The notes beneath the pieces were generated by a model that was not told the DNA's origin, searched no databases, and was given only the letters and a program-made list of their open reading frames with translations. The translations under genes and the position numbers were made by a program. This document shows, in pieces, positions 26,944 through 35,568 of a stretch of 64,000 nucleotides of DNA. Numbering within the stretch: the first letter of the stretch is position 1; each line of letters begins with the position of its first letter. This stretch comes from Actinoplanes subtropicus (GTDB taxonomy: Bacteria; Actinomycetota; Actinomycetes; Mycobacteriales; Micromonosporaceae): NCBI RefSeq assembly GCF_000721705.1, contig NZ_JOJL01000031.1:1-64000 (forward strand), read 5' to 3'.

Positions 26944-28347
26944 TTAGCGGCCGACCAGGCCCGTCCGGTTGACCAGCTGGTCGAGCATCGAGTCGATCGT
27001 GGTGAGCACCCGCGACGCCGCCTCGTAACCGCGCTGGTAGGTCAGCATGTTGGTCATTTCCTCGTCGAGGTTGACCCCGGACTCGGCGTTGCGAGAGGTG
27101 TCCACCTGGTCGCGTACCGCGTCCTGGATCTCGCTGCGCCGGCTCACCGCCTGGGCCGAGACGCCCAGCCGGCCGATCATGGCCTGATAGGTCGCGTCCG
27201 GGCTGTCCGTCGAGTTGCTGATGTCGGAGAGCTGGTCGGCGACGTTGTGGTCGAGGGCGGGAGTGTTCGGATCCGTCGGGTTGCCCTTGGAGAACGCGAC
27301 GTCCTTCGGGTCGGTGGTCGTCACCTTGATCGTGCCGGCCGTGGTTCCGGTGAAGAGGGGGGCGCCCGGGGTGCCGTCGATCGTGTACCCGCTGGCCTGA
27401 GCCGTGTTCACCGTGGTGGCGATCGCGTTCGCCACCCCGTCCAGGTCGCCGACGATGCCCGGGATGATGGTGTTCATCGTGTCGAGCATGGCGCCCATCG
27501 TGCCGCCGGGGCTGGCGTTCGTCTTGGAGTCGTTCCACTGCAGCGCGACCTTGTCGGTCGCGGTGATGCCGTCGAGCGTGGTCGGGCCGGTCAGCGTCAT
27601 CGACCGTGCGTTGAAGCCCTCGACCAGCGCGGTGTTTCCGATGTAGACGTTGACCGCGCCGTCCGGCGTGGCCTGCGCGCTCGCCCCGGCCAGCTCGGAC
27701 AGCTGCATCACCTTGCGGTCCCGCTCGTCCTGCAGCTCGTTGGCGGGCAGGCCGGCCTGTTGCGCGATGACGATCTGGTGGTTCGCGTCGGCGATCGAGC
27801 TGCCGAGGGCGTTGACCTGTTTCACGTACGCGTCCATCTCGGCGTTCTGCGAGGCGAACTGGTTGGCCAGCGCGGTGTGCGTGTCGTTCAGCGTGGTCGC
27901 CACGGTGTTGCTGCGCTCGAGCATCGCGGTCCGGGTGGACGGGTCCTGCCAGTTGTTCGCCACGTCGTTCCAGGAGTCCCACATGTCGTGCAGCCGCGCC
28001 TGCAGCGCCGTGTCGCTCGGTTCGGCCAGGACGCTCTCGATCTGGTCGTACGCACCTTTCTGGCTGGCCAGATAGGCCGAGTTGCCGTGCTCGGTGCGGC
28101 CGCGCTCCTCGAGGTAGACATTTCGTCCGCGTTCCACCTCAGCAACCGTGACCCCGGTGCCGACCTGATCGGTGGTGGCGTACACCCCGGGATTCAGGCT
28201 GCCGGTCTGCGCCTGCATCCGGACCCGCTGCCGGGTGTAGCCCTCGGTGTTCACGTTCGCGATGTTCTGCCCGGTGACGTCCAGGCCGCGGCGCTGCGCG
28301 TAGAGCGAGGTGAGCGCCGTGTTGATGCTGCCGAATGTGCTCGCCAT
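26944..28347 (-). CDS. flgK: Hook-filament junction protein FlgK (HAP1)
   Basis: Hook-associated protein 1, 467 residues. The N-terminus has the rod/hook signature SINTALTSLYAQRRGLDVTG and QNIANVNTEGYTRQRV. The C-terminus has NLDEEMTNMLTYQRGYEAAS and VLTTIDSMLDQLVNR. Its ATG overlaps the flgN stop by one base (TGATG), which suggests coupled translation with its chaperone. Confidence 0.95.
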   Translation of the reverse strand: MASTFGSINTALTSLYAQRRGLDVTGQNIANVNTEGYTRQRVRMQAQTGSLNPGVYATTDQVGTGVTVAEVERGRNVYLEERGRTEHGNSAYLASQKGAYDQIESVLAEPSDTALQARLHDMWDSWNDVANNWQDPSTRTAMLERSNTVATTLNDTHTALANQFASQNAEMDAYVKQVNALGSSIADANHQIVIAQQAGLPANELQDERDRKVMQLSELAGASAQATPDGAVNVYIGNTALVEGFNARSMTLTGPTTLDGITATDKVALQWNDSKTNASPGGTMGAMLDTMNTIIPGIVGDLDGVANAIATTVNTAQASGYTIDGTPGAPLFTGTTAGTIKVTTTDPKDVAFSKGNPTDPNTPALDHNVADQLSDISNSTDSPDATYQAMIGRLGVSAQAVSRRSEIQDAVRDQVDTSRNAESGVNLDEEMTNMLTYQRGYEAASRVLTTIDSMLDQLVNRTGLVGR

Positions 28348-28832
28348 CAGATCGCCTCATCCACCAGGCTGGAGCGGCGCACGCCGCCGGAAACGGTCTG
28401 GCCTTGCGGTCCGTACGTTTCCACAGTTTCGGCGAACGCGAGCATGGTTTCGCGGGCTGCGCGCTGACCGGCGGTGAGCAGATCCCGGTTCACGTCGGCG
28501 AGCGCGCTGATCTCGGAGGTCAGCATCAGGAACGCCTTGCGGTGCTGGTGCAGCAGGTCGGCCCAGGGTGGCGGCGCGGCGTCGGCCAGCTCGCCGAGCG
28601 ACGCCTCCGGGTTGAGCCCGAGCTCGACGGCGACGTCCTGCGAGTACGCGGCCCGGATGACCTCGGTCTGCCGGATCTGGTCGAGGACCACCTCGACCTC
28701 GCGGGTGGCGTGACTGAGCCAGCGGGAGCGATTGGACGCGAGGAGCAGCTGCTCCTCCTCAAGCTTGAACAGCAGCATCTCCAGCAGCTCACGTGATCGC
28801 CACAGGACGCTGGCCAGGTCGGTCAGACTCAC
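28347..28832 (-). CDS. flgN: FlgN-type export chaperone
   Basis: Predicted chaperone for FlgK and FlgL. The 161-residue, mostly helical protein has an N-terminal coiled helix (VLWRSRELLEMLLFKLEEEQ) and the family stretch VEVVLDQIRQTEVIRAAYSQ. The GTG at 28832 is chosen because GGAGG lies 6 nt ahead. First gene of the flgN-flgK-flgL-fliW-csrA unit, with a motility-type promoter upstream. Confidence 0.88.
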   Translation of the reverse strand: MSLTDLASVLWRSRELLEMLLFKLEEEQLLLASNRSRWLSHATREVEVVLDQIRQTEVIRAAYSQDVAVELGLNPEASLGELADAAPPPWADLLHQHRKAFLMLTSEISALADVNRDLLTAGQRAARETMLAFAETVETYGPQGQTVSGGVRRSSLVDEAI

Positions 28833-28894
28833 CCTGGTCCTCCGTCTCGCTACACCCTCGGGCGTGCCCCCTCGACATGCCCGCTCATTCGGAC

Positions 28895-28922
28895 AGGTCG
28901 GCACGTCCGCCGCTCCGCTGAG
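28895..28922 (-). promoter_or_regulatory. FliA/WhiG-type promoter of the flgN operon
   Basis: Read on the minus strand: CTCA (28922-28919), 16 nt, then GCCGACCT (28902-28895). It is divergent from the fliC promoter about 75 bp away and shares its layout. Confidence 0.6.
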
Positions 28923-28996
28923 GATTTTCCCCCGATCGGACGTTCCCGGGCTTTCTTCCGGTTCGCCGGAAAAGGGCGAAGAAATCTCGGAGACTG

Positions 28997-29024
28997 CTCA
29001 TGACCGGCGGCGTAACGCCGATCG
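28997..29024 (+). promoter_or_regulatory. FliA/WhiG-type promoter of fliC
   Basis: CTCA at 28997-29000, 16 nt, GCCGATCG at 29017-29024. The predicted start is near 29031, giving a leader of about 56 nt. The -10 matches the GCCGATAA class; the -35 CTCA replaces the classical TAAA, as at the other motility promoters here. Confidence 0.7.
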
Positions 29025-29046
29025 GAGCCGGCGCATCGCCTCGGCT

Positions 29047-29078
29047 CACGGATGGGCCGGAATGACCCCTCAAGGAGG
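29047..29078 (+). promoter_or_regulatory. Two CsrA-type sites in the fliC leader
   Basis: CACGGATG (29047-29054) and CAAGGAGG (29071-29078) both fit CANGGANG, the CsrA core. The second is the Shine-Dalgarno sequence itself. The spacing and placement mirror the two-site flagellin leader of Bacillus. Confidence 0.6.
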
Positions 29079-29086
29079 AAAACCAC

Positions 29087-30409
29087 ATGGGTCTCCGCAT
29101 CAACCAGAACATCGCCGCGCAGAACGCCTACCGGAACCTGTCGATCACCGACAGCCAGATGTCGAAGTCGCTGGAGAAGCTGTCCAGCGGTTTCCGCATC
29201 AACCGGGCGGCCGACGACGCGGCCGGCCTCTCGATCTCCGAGGGCCTGCGTGCGCAGATCGGCGGCCTGAAGGTCGCCGTGCGCAACACCCAGGACGGCG
29301 TCAGCGTCGCGCAGACCGCTGAGGGTTCGCTCAACGAGGTCACCTCGATCCTGCAGCGCATGCGCGACCTGTCGGTGCAGGCCTCCAACGCCGGCGCCAC
29401 CGACTCGGACGCGGCGGCCGCGGCGAACAAGGAAATGACGCAGCTCAACGCGGAACTCGACCGGATCGGCAGCACCACCGCCTTCGGCAAGCAGAAGCTG
29501 CTCGACGGCACCTTCGGCTCGACCAAGACGACCGCGGCCACCGCGATCGCGGCGACCGACCCCACCGCGACGCCGCCCGGCGCCGTCCCTCAGCTCCCGG
29601 ACAAGGCGACCACCGCCGGCTCCGGCAGCTGGACCTTCAAGCTGACCGAGGTCGCCGGCTCGACCAAACTGCCGGACGGCACGGCGATGCCCGCCGGCGG
29701 TCTCACCGTGACGGTGGGCGCGGTGGCCACCGACGCATCGCCACAGGATCTGGCGAAGGCGGTCAACTCGGCGATCTCGACCACGCTCAAGCAGAACGGC
29801 TACCAGGGCAACGAGGTCACCATGTCGGCCAAGGTCGACAGCCAGAAGAACACCACGTTCTCGATGAGCGGCGCCGGCGACTTCGCCATCACCGACACCG
29901 ACAGCGTCCTGACCACCGCGTCGGCGGTCGCGGTAGGCGCCAACCTGAACACCGGCGGCCTGGGCATCAACGTGGGCGCGGCCGGCACCATTGCCACCAC
30001 CGACCTCTCGTCCACCGGCGGCAACAACGGCTCGTTCCAGGTCGGCTCGAACGCCAACCAGAAGATCAACATCCAGATCGGGGCGGTGAACTCGGAGAGC
30101 CTGGGCACCGCGTCGCTGGACCTGACCTCGGACCCGGACAGCGCGATCACGGCCATCGACAAGGCGATCACGTCGGTCTCCGACTCGCGGGCCGCGCTCG
30201 GTGCGTACCAGAACCGGTTCGACCACACCATCAACAACCTCAACGTGGCGGTGGAGAACCTGTCCGCGTCGGAGTCGCGCATCCGGGACACCGACATGGC
30301 GCAGGAGATGGTGTCCTACACCCGGGCGCAGATCCTGACCCAGGCCGGTACCTCGATGCTGTCGCAGGCGAACCAGTCGGCGCAGAACGTGCTCTCGCTG
30401 CTCCGCTAA
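29087..30409 (+). CDS. fliC: Flagellin
   Basis: Filament protein, 440 residues. The conserved N-terminal D0/D1 region opens MGLRINQNIAAQNAYRNLSI and includes LEKLSSGFRINRAADDAAGL and VAQTAEGSLNEVTSILQRMR. The C-terminal D1/D0 region has LGAYQNRFDHTINNLNVAVE and SYTRAQILTQAGTSMLSQAN. The ~230-residue centre is variable, Thr/Ala/Gly-rich and would face the outside. AAGGAGG precedes the ATG. It has its own promoter and terminator, so it is monocistronic. Confidence 0.97.
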   Translation: MGLRINQNIAAQNAYRNLSITDSQMSKSLEKLSSGFRINRAADDAAGLSISEGLRAQIGGLKVAVRNTQDGVSVAQTAEGSLNEVTSILQRMRDLSVQASNAGATDSDAAAAANKEMTQLNAELDRIGSTTAFGKQKLLDGTFGSTKTTAATAIAATDPTATPPGAVPQLPDKATTAGSGSWTFKLTEVAGSTKLPDGTAMPAGGLTVTVGAVATDASPQDLAKAVNSAISTTLKQNGYQGNEVTMSAKVDSQKNTTFSMSGAGDFAITDTDSVLTTASAVAVGANLNTGGLGINVGAAGTIATTDLSSTGGNNGSFQVGSNANQKINIQIGAVNSESLGTASLDLTSDPDSAITAIDKAITSVSDSRAALGAYQNRFDHTINNLNVAVENLSASESRIRDTDMAQEMVSYTRAQILTQAGTSMLSQANQSAQNVLSLLR

Positions 30410-30423
30410 CCGAGCTACCACCG
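30406..30423 (+). promoter_or_regulatory. Direct repeat upstream of the fliD promoter (TcrA-like box, weak)
   Basis: CTAACCG-AGCT-ACCACCG: two heptamers on an 11-bp period, each 5 of 7 against GCA(A/C)CCG, ending exactly 7 nt before the -35. The same geometry occurs at flgB and flbD with better matches. Confidence 0.4.
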
Positions 30424-30430
30424 GTACGAA

Positions 30431-30458
30431 CTGAATACGCAACGCTCACGGCCGAATA
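30431..30458 (+). promoter_or_regulatory. FliA/WhiG-type promoter of fliD
   Basis: CTGA (30431-30434), 16 nt, GCCGAATA (30451-30458). One mismatch from CTCA in the -35. The expected start, near 30465, falls within the left arm of the fliC terminator. Confidence 0.6.
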
Positions 30459-30461
30459 GGT

Positions 30462-30503
30462 GGGGGTAGCTGGCAGACGGCGCCGGCTACCCCGCTTTCT
30501 TTT
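30462..30503 (+). terminator. fliC terminator
   Basis: GGGGTAGC (30463-30470) pairs with GCTACCCC (30486-30493); a short GGC/GCC pairing is possible inside, and GCTTTCTTTT follows, a real U-rich tract. Confidence 0.8.
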
Positions 30504-30523
30504 GCTACGAAAGGCAGGCCAAG

Positions 30524-31942
30524 GTGACCAGCTCAGTTGACGGACTCGTCAGCGGCCTTCAAACCTCCTCCATGATCAGTCAGCTGATGTCGATCGAGGC
30601 CCAGCCGCAGGACGCACTCAAGAACAAGGTGAACACGGCGCAGACCGCCGTGACCTCCTACCAGTCGGTCAACTCGAAGGTGGCCTCGCTGAAGAGCGCC
30701 GGCGACACGCTCAGTCAGCTCAGCACGTGGCGGGCGATCAAGGCGACGTCGAGCTCGTCGACGGTCTCGGTGAGCACCTCCACCAACATCAACGCCGCCA
30801 CCGGCAGCCTCACCTTCGATGTGACCTCGCTGGCCAGCAAGCAGTACACGACGATGGCGGTGGACACCACGCCGGTCGACACCAACGGGGACGGCAAGAA
30901 CGACAGCACGACCGCGCTGTCGGTCCCCGACACGATCACGGTCACCACCGGCTCGTATGACGAGAACGGCGTGTTCACCGGCTCCGCCGACGCCAAGTCC
31001 ATCGACATCAGCGCCGACAAGTCGGCGGGCGGCATCGCAAAGGCGATCAACGCGGCCAACTGCGGCGTCACCGCGTACGTCCTGACGACCGGGCCCAACG
31101 CGGGCGTCCTGCAGATGACCAGCGCCAAGACCGGCGCGGCCAACGGCTTCCAGATCGGCGGCCTGGACGGGTCCGGCCTGAGCGGGGACTCGCCGGCCAC
31201 CACCAGCGCCAAGGACGCGCAGCTGAAGGTCAACGGCGGCGGTGGCAACACGTACACGGTCAGCAGCAGCAGCAACACCTTCTCCAACCTGATGGCCGGC
31301 GTGACCCTGACCGTCTCCAAGCAGGAGGACGCCGTCACGGTCGACGTCGCCAACGACACCAGCTCGATCGCCGACCAGTTCCAGGCGATGGTGGACGCGG
31401 CCAACGCGGCGCTGCAGGAGATCGGCAAGCAGACCGCGTACGACCCCTCCACCAAGACCGGTCAGCCGCTCACCGGCGACTTTTCGGTACGCGAGATGTC
31501 GCAGAAGATCCTGAGCTCGATCAGCATGGGTCTGTCCTACGACGACCCGGCCTCGACCACGGACAACCCGCTACCCAAGATCAAGTTCGGCTCGCTGTCG
31601 CAGATCGGCATCCAGCTGGACAGCACCGGGCAGCTGACCTTCGACCGGGCCAAGTTCAACGACGCGTACGCCAGCAACCCGACCTCGATCCAGCAGGCCG
31701 GCATCGCGTTCGGCGACCAGGTCGAGTCCATGGGTGACTCGATGGCGACCAGCCTCACCTCGATCATCACCGGACGCAACAACGAGATCAGCGGCCTCAA
31801 CGACCAGATCAGTGACTGGGACGTCCGCCTCGCGGCCAAGCGGGAGGCGCTGCAGAAGCAGTACGCCGACCTCGAGGTCTCGCTCGGCAAGCTCAAGGAC
31901 CAGTCCAGCTGGCTCTCCGGCCAGCTTGCCGGCCTCCACTGA
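30524..31942 (+). CDS. fliD: Filament cap protein FliD
   Basis: Distal cap under which flagellin folds. The 472 residues start at GTG 30524 with VDGLVSGLQTSSMISQLMSI, the FliD N-terminal signature. FliD core parts AVTSYQSVNSKVASLKSAGD and FQAMVDAANAALQEIGKQTA follow. The C-terminal helix ends NNEISGLNDQISDWDVRLAA then a coiled coil. The centre is Thr/Ser-rich. First gene of the fliD-fliS-fliT-like unit. Confidence 0.94.
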   Translation: MTSSVDGLVSGLQTSSMISQLMSIEAQPQDALKNKVNTAQTAVTSYQSVNSKVASLKSAGDTLSQLSTWRAIKATSSSSTVSVSTSTNINAATGSLTFDVTSLASKQYTTMAVDTTPVDTNGDGKNDSTTALSVPDTITVTTGSYDENGVFTGSADAKSIDISADKSAGGIAKAINAANCGVTAYVLTTGPNAGVLQMTSAKTGAANGFQIGGLDGSGLSGDSPATTSAKDAQLKVNGGGGNTYTVSSSSNTFSNLMAGVTLTVSKQEDAVTVDVANDTSSIADQFQAMVDAANAALQEIGKQTAYDPSTKTGQPLTGDFSVREMSQKILSSISMGLSYDDPASTTDNPLPKIKFGSLSQIGIQLDSTGQLTFDRAKFNDAYASNPTSIQQAGIAFGDQVESMGDSMATSLTSIITGRNNEISGLNDQISDWDVRLAAKREALQKQYADLEVSLGKLKDQSSWLSGQLAGLH

Positions 31943-31997
31943 CCCGTACGCCCATCCCGGCCCCTGACGCCCCAGGACAAACGACCCGAGGAGTCCG

Positions 31998-32378
31998 ATG
32001 ACCGCCCCGCACCTGCGCGACCGCTACCTCCAGGATTCGATCAACACCGCCTCGCCCGGCAAGCTCCTGCTGATGCTCTACGACCGGCTGGTCCTCGACC
32101 TGATGAAGGGGGAGGAGGCGCTGCGCACCGGCGAGCGGGAGGAGTCGCACGAGCGGCTCACCCACGCCCAGGAGATCGTCATCGAGCTGCGCACCAGCCT
32201 GGACGTCGACGCCTGGTCGGGCGCGCCGGCCCTGGCCAACCTGTACGGCTGGATGCTGACCGAGCTGATCGGCGCGAACATCGCCCGGGACGCCGACCGG
32301 GTCGCCGCCTGCCGGGCCTTGGTGGAGCCACTGCGCGACGCCTGGCGAGAGGCGGCCGCCGCGGCGGTCGCCGGCTGA
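31998..32378 (+). CDS. fliS: Flagellin chaperone FliS
   Basis: Export chaperone that binds the flagellin C-terminus. The 126-residue four-helix protein has the family motifs YLQDSINTASPGKLLLMLYD and RAQ-like EIVIELRTSLDVDAWSGAPA, then LANLYGWMLTELIGANIARD. GAGGAG precedes the ATG. Confidence 0.94.
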   Translation: MTAPHLRDRYLQDSINTASPGKLLLMLYDRLVLDLMKGEEALRTGEREESHERLTHAQEIVIELRTSLDVDAWSGAPALANLYGWMLTELIGANIARDADRVAACRALVEPLRDAWREAAAAAVAG

Positions 32379-32382
32379 GCCG

Positions 32383-32703
32383 GTGACCGGCGACTGGCGC
32401 GGTGCCTGGACGGCCGCGCTCGACGAGCTCGAACTCGACGTCACCCAGATCGAGGCCATGCTGGCCGACGAGCACCGGAACGCCGAGACGCCACCGGCCG
32501 ACCTCTGGCGCCCGCCCACCGAGCTCGGCGCCCTGCCGCTGGAGCTGAGGCCGCGGGCCGACGAGATCCTCACCCGCCAGCTGCGGGCCGCCGAGGAGAT
32601 CGCCCGCCGGCTCACCGCCAACCGCAAGCAGCTGGCGGTGACCGCGCGGATCGAGACCGGGGAGGCGGTCAAGCGGCCGGTCTACGTCGACCGCGCCATG
32701 TAG
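32383..32703 (+). CDS. FliT-position protein, possible export chaperone
   Basis: A 106-residue, mainly helical, acidic protein starting at GTG 32383, four bases after fliS. It has no motif I can tie to FliT; place and size (fliD-fliS-fliT is the usual order) are the only reasons for the suggestion. Helical stretches are AALDELELDVTQIEAMLADE and LTRQLRAAEEIARRLTANRK. It is followed by a strong terminator. Confidence 0.6.
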   Translation: MTGDWRGAWTAALDELELDVTQIEAMLADEHRNAETPPADLWRPPTELGALPLELRPRADEILTRQLRAAEEIARRLTANRKQLAVTARIETGEAVKRPVYVDRAM

Positions 32704-32711
32704 CTCACGAG

Positions 32712-32738
32712 AAGGTCCCGGGCCCCCGGGACCTTTTT
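32712..32738 (+). terminator. Terminator of the fliD-fliS unit
   Basis: AGGTCCCGGG (32713-32722) pairs perfectly with CCCGGGACCT (32725-32734), loop of two bases, followed by five T. A classical intrinsic terminator. Confidence 0.9.
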
Positions 32739-32742
32739 GTGT

Positions 32743-32760
32743 GCAACCTCGCGGCAACCG
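32743..32760 (+). promoter_or_regulatory. TcrA-like direct repeat upstream of the flgB promoter
   Basis: GCAACCT-CGCG-GCAACCG: heptamers 11 bp apart, 13 of 14 matches to GCA(A/C)CCG-n4-GCA(A/C)CCG, which I recall as the box of the orphan response regulator TcrA in Actinoplanes missouriensis. It ends 7 nt before the -35. Confidence 0.6.
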
Positions 32761-32767
32761 ATACGCG

Positions 32768-32795
32768 CTCAGCGGATCGCGGCTCGGGCCGAACT
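32768..32795 (+). promoter_or_regulatory. FliA/WhiG-type promoter of flgB
   Basis: CTCA (32768-32771), 16 nt, GCCGAACT (32788-32795). Predicted start near 32802, about 67 nt before the flgB GTG. Confidence 0.7.
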
Positions 32796-32868
32796 GCATG
32801 GTACGAGCACGGATTGCTCAGCGGAAAAGCCACGGATCGGCGCCCCTTGACGAACCCAAGGAGCTGCT

Positions 32869-33216
32869 GTGTTCGACGATATTTCGTCCTCCTCCCTGCG
32901 CGTCGCCGCCGCGGGTCTAGCCGCCCGGCAGAGCGCCATCGCCAACAACATCGCCAACATCGAAACCCCCGGCTACCGGGCCCGTAAGGTGGAATTCGAG
33001 CAGGCCCTGAGCGGTGCGATCGCGCACGGCGACTCGCCGGACTCGGTCACGCCGAGCACGCAGACCTCCCTCGAGCCCACCCGGCTCAACGGCAGCAACG
33101 TGAACCTCGACGAGGAGACGTTGTCGCACATCGACACCACGATGCGCTACCAGCTCACCATGCGTGCCCTGGACAGCAAGTACGGCCTGCTGCGCGACGC
33201 GATCAAGGGAGCCTGA
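32869..33216 (+). CDS. flgB: Flagellar rod protein FlgB
   Basis: Proximal rod subunit, 115 residues. It has the rod signature LRVAAAGLAARQSAIANNIA with NIETPGYRARKVEFEQAL, and the C-terminal helix LSHIDTTMRYQLTMRALDSK. AAGGAG 5 nt before the GTG. First gene of flgB-flgC-fliE-fliF. Confidence 0.94.
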   Translation: MFDDISSSSLRVAAAGLAARQSAIANNIANIETPGYRARKVEFEQALSGAIAHGDSPDSVTPSTQTSLEPTRLNGSNVNLDEETLSHIDTTMRYQLTMRALDSKYGLLRDAIKGA

Positions 33217-33219
33217 TAG

Positions 33220-33612
33220 ATGAGCACGTTCAACGCGATCGGGGTCGCGAGCACCGGCGTCACCGTCTACCGCAAGTGGCTCGACGCGGTGTCCGACAAC
33301 ATCGCCAACATCGACAACGTCAGCCGTACCAACCAGAAGGCCTTCCAGGCGCGGTACGTGGTCGCCCAGGAGGCGGCGGACGGCAAGGGAGCAGAGGTCG
33401 GCGGGGTCGCCTTCGGCAGCGCCCAGGGCATCCTCACCTACGACCCGGACAACCCGCTGGCCGACAGCAAGGGGTACGTACGCCGGCCGGACATCGACCT
33501 CGGCGGCCAGATGTCCCAGATGATGATGGCCCAGCGCGCCTACCAGGCAAACCTCGCGGTCGTCGACCGCGCCAAGGACTCGTACACCGCCGCGATCAAC
33601 CTGGGGAAGTGA
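33220..33612 (+). CDS. flgC: Flagellar rod protein FlgC
   Basis: Proximal rod subunit, 130 residues. N-terminal signature IGVASTGVTVYRKWLDAVSD and NIANIDNVSRTNQKAFQARY; C-terminal VDLG-type block RRPDIDLGGQMSQMMMAQRA then YQANLAVVDRAKDSYTAAIN. Three bases after flgB. Confidence 0.95.
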   Translation: MSTFNAIGVASTGVTVYRKWLDAVSDNIANIDNVSRTNQKAFQARYVVAQEAADGKGAEVGGVAFGSAQGILTYDPDNPLADSKGYVRRPDIDLGGQMSQMMMAQRAYQANLAVVDRAKDSYTAAINLGK

Positions 33613-33616
33613 GTAG

Positions 33617-33943
33617 ATGACCTCTCCCATCAGCGCCATCAGCGGGCTCTCGGGCGTCGGCGGTATCGACGCGGTCCAGGGCGTCGACGCTCCGCAAGGC
33701 ACCGACGCCACGCAGGGCCCGAACGCCGATTTCGGCAACATGCTCAGCAAGGGCCTGGAGAGCGTGCAGGCGTCCCAGTCCAAGGCCGACAACCTCGCGG
33801 TCCAGGTCGCCGACGGGACCCTGCAGGACCCGGCGCAGTACACGATGGCCGCCACCGAGGCGTCCCTGGGCATGGAGCTCACGCTCGCCATCCGCAACAA
33901 GGCCGTGGAAGCCTTCCAGGAGATCATGAGGATGCAGGCCTGA
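33617..33943 (+). CDS. fliE: Hook-basal body protein FliE
   Basis: Links MS ring to rod. The 108-residue protein has a short repetitive start (GIDAVQGVDAPQGTDATQG) and the family C-terminus YTMAATEASLGMELTLAIRN and KAVEAFQEIMRMQ. Four bases after flgC. Confidence 0.92.
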   Translation: MTSPISAISGLSGVGGIDAVQGVDAPQGTDATQGPNADFGNMLSKGLESVQASQSKADNLAVQVADGTLQDPAQYTMAATEASLGMELTLAIRNKAVEAFQEIMRMQA

Positions 33944-33944
33944 C

Positions 33945-35561
33945 ATGACCGACCGCCTTCCCGCTCCGGTCCGCCGCATCACGGACACCTTCCGGTCCTT
34001 CACGCCGGGCCAGAAGGCCGTCACGTTCGCGGCGGTGATCGCTCTCGTCATCGGCGCCTACTTCTTCGCCACCTGGGCGTCGCAGCCGACGTACTCGATC
34101 CTGTTCAACAACCTGTCGACCAAGGACGCCAGCGCGATCGTCGACTCGCTGCAGAAGTCCGGCACCAAGTACGAGCTGGCCAACGACGGGCAGACCATCC
34201 TGGTCCCGCAGGATCAGGTCAACAACCTGCGACTGTCGCTGAGCGGCCAGGGCCTGCCCGGCGACGCCGGCACCGGGTACGCGCTGCTCGACCAGCAGGG
34301 CATCACCACCAGCGACTTCATGCAGCACACGAATTACCAGCGGGCTCTGGAAGGCGAGCTCTCCAACACCATCAAGTCGATCGACGGCGTCGAGGCGGCC
34401 ACCGTGCACCTCGTCATCCCGCAGAAGGACGTCTTCGCCGACGACCAGGACAAGCCGACCGCGTCGGTGCTGGTCGCCTCCAAGGAGACCCAGCCGCTCA
34501 GCGGCCAGCAGGTGCAGGCCATCGTGCACCTGGTCGCCTCGAGCGTCGAGGGGCTCGACCCGACCGAGGTCACCGTGGCCGGCGCGGACGGCAAGATCCT
34601 GTCCACCGGCGGCGGCGAGGCGGTCGGCACCGGCGGGGACAACAGCAATGAGGCGCAGACTCTCGCGTTCCAGAACCGGATGAACACCTCCCTGCAGAAC
34701 ATGCTGGACAGCGTGGTCGGCCCGGGACATGCGGTGGTCACCGTGAACGCCGACATGGACTACGACCAGACCCAGACCACCACCAAGACCTACAACGCCG
34801 ACCCGTCGCTGCCGGCGCTCTCTGAGAGCAACAGCCGGGAGGCGTACAACGGGGCCGGCAACTGTGCCGGCGGCGTGCTCGGCCCGGACAACATCTCCGG
34901 TCCCGGCTGCACCACCGGCACCACCGGCACCGGTCAGTACGAGAACAGCCAGTCGACCAAGAACAACGCGATCAACGAGACCCAGGAGGTCCGCAGGAGC
35001 GCGCCGGGCAGCATCAAGAAGATGAACGTCGCCGTCCTGCTGGACAGCACCACGGCCGGCACCATCGACCCGGCCCAGGTGCAGCAGCTGGTCAGCGCGG
35101 CGGCCGGCATCGACGCCACCCGCGGCGACACCATCGCGGTCAGCGCCATGCCGTTCGACACCAGCGCGGCGAAGGCGGCCCAGCAGGCCCTGAACGCGGC
35201 CGCGGCGGCCGACCAGTCGGCCAAGCAGATGTCGCTGATCAAGACGGGCGCGCTCGGCGCCGTGGTGCTGGCGCTGATCTTCCTCGCCTGGCGGGCCAGC
35301 CGCCGGTCGAAGAAGCGCAAGGGGCTGACCCCGGAGGAGCGCAAGCACCTCGAGGACATGCAGGCGGCCCTGGAGCAGCAGCGCCTGATCGAGCTGAACG
35401 AGGCCATCCCGGCCCAGATGCTCGAGGCCGCGCCGGACACGTACTCGGACGGGGAGGCGCGCGAGGAGCGCGTCCGCGAGATCGAGCAGATGGTCAAGGA
35501 TCAGCCTGACGAAATGGCGGTGCTGCTGCGCGGCTGGCTGGCCGCCGACGCCACGCACTGA
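33945..35561 (+). CDS. fliF: MS-ring protein FliF
   Basis: Membrane ring base, 538 residues. Membrane segment 1 near residues 27-45 (VTFAAVIALVIGAYFFATWA) and segment 2 near 435-455 (LGAVVLALIFLAWRA). The YscJ/FliF domains carry YSILFNNLSTKDASAIVDSL, LLDQQGITTSDFMQHTNYQR, ALEGELSNTIKSIDGVEAAT and VHLVIPQKDVFAD. The C-terminal tail VREIEQMVKDQPDEMAVLLR is the FliG-binding region. It ends this transcription unit: a terminator follows. Confidence 0.96.
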   Translation: MTDRLPAPVRRITDTFRSFTPGQKAVTFAAVIALVIGAYFFATWASQPTYSILFNNLSTKDASAIVDSLQKSGTKYELANDGQTILVPQDQVNNLRLSLSGQGLPGDAGTGYALLDQQGITTSDFMQHTNYQRALEGELSNTIKSIDGVEAATVHLVIPQKDVFADDQDKPTASVLVASKETQPLSGQQVQAIVHLVASSVEGLDPTEVTVAGADGKILSTGGGEAVGTGGDNSNEAQTLAFQNRMNTSLQNMLDSVVGPGHAVVTVNADMDYDQTQTTTKTYNADPSLPALSESNSREAYNGAGNCAGGVLGPDNISGPGCTTGTTGTGQYENSQSTKNNAINETQEVRRSAPGSIKKMNVAVLLDSTTAGTIDPAQVQQLVSAAAGIDATRGDTIAVSAMPFDTSAAKAAQQALNAAAAADQSAKQMSLIKTGALGAVVLALIFLAWRASRRSKKRKGLTPEERKHLEDMQAALEQQRLIELNEAIPAQMLEAAPDTYSDGEAREERVREIEQMVKDQPDEMAVLLRGWLAADATH

Positions 35562-35568
35562 GCCCGGA

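Noticed and set aside
28850..30442. A 530-codon minus-strand frame opposite fliC
   Set aside because: Shadow of flagellin; it would also cover the divergent promoters and the fliC ribosome site.
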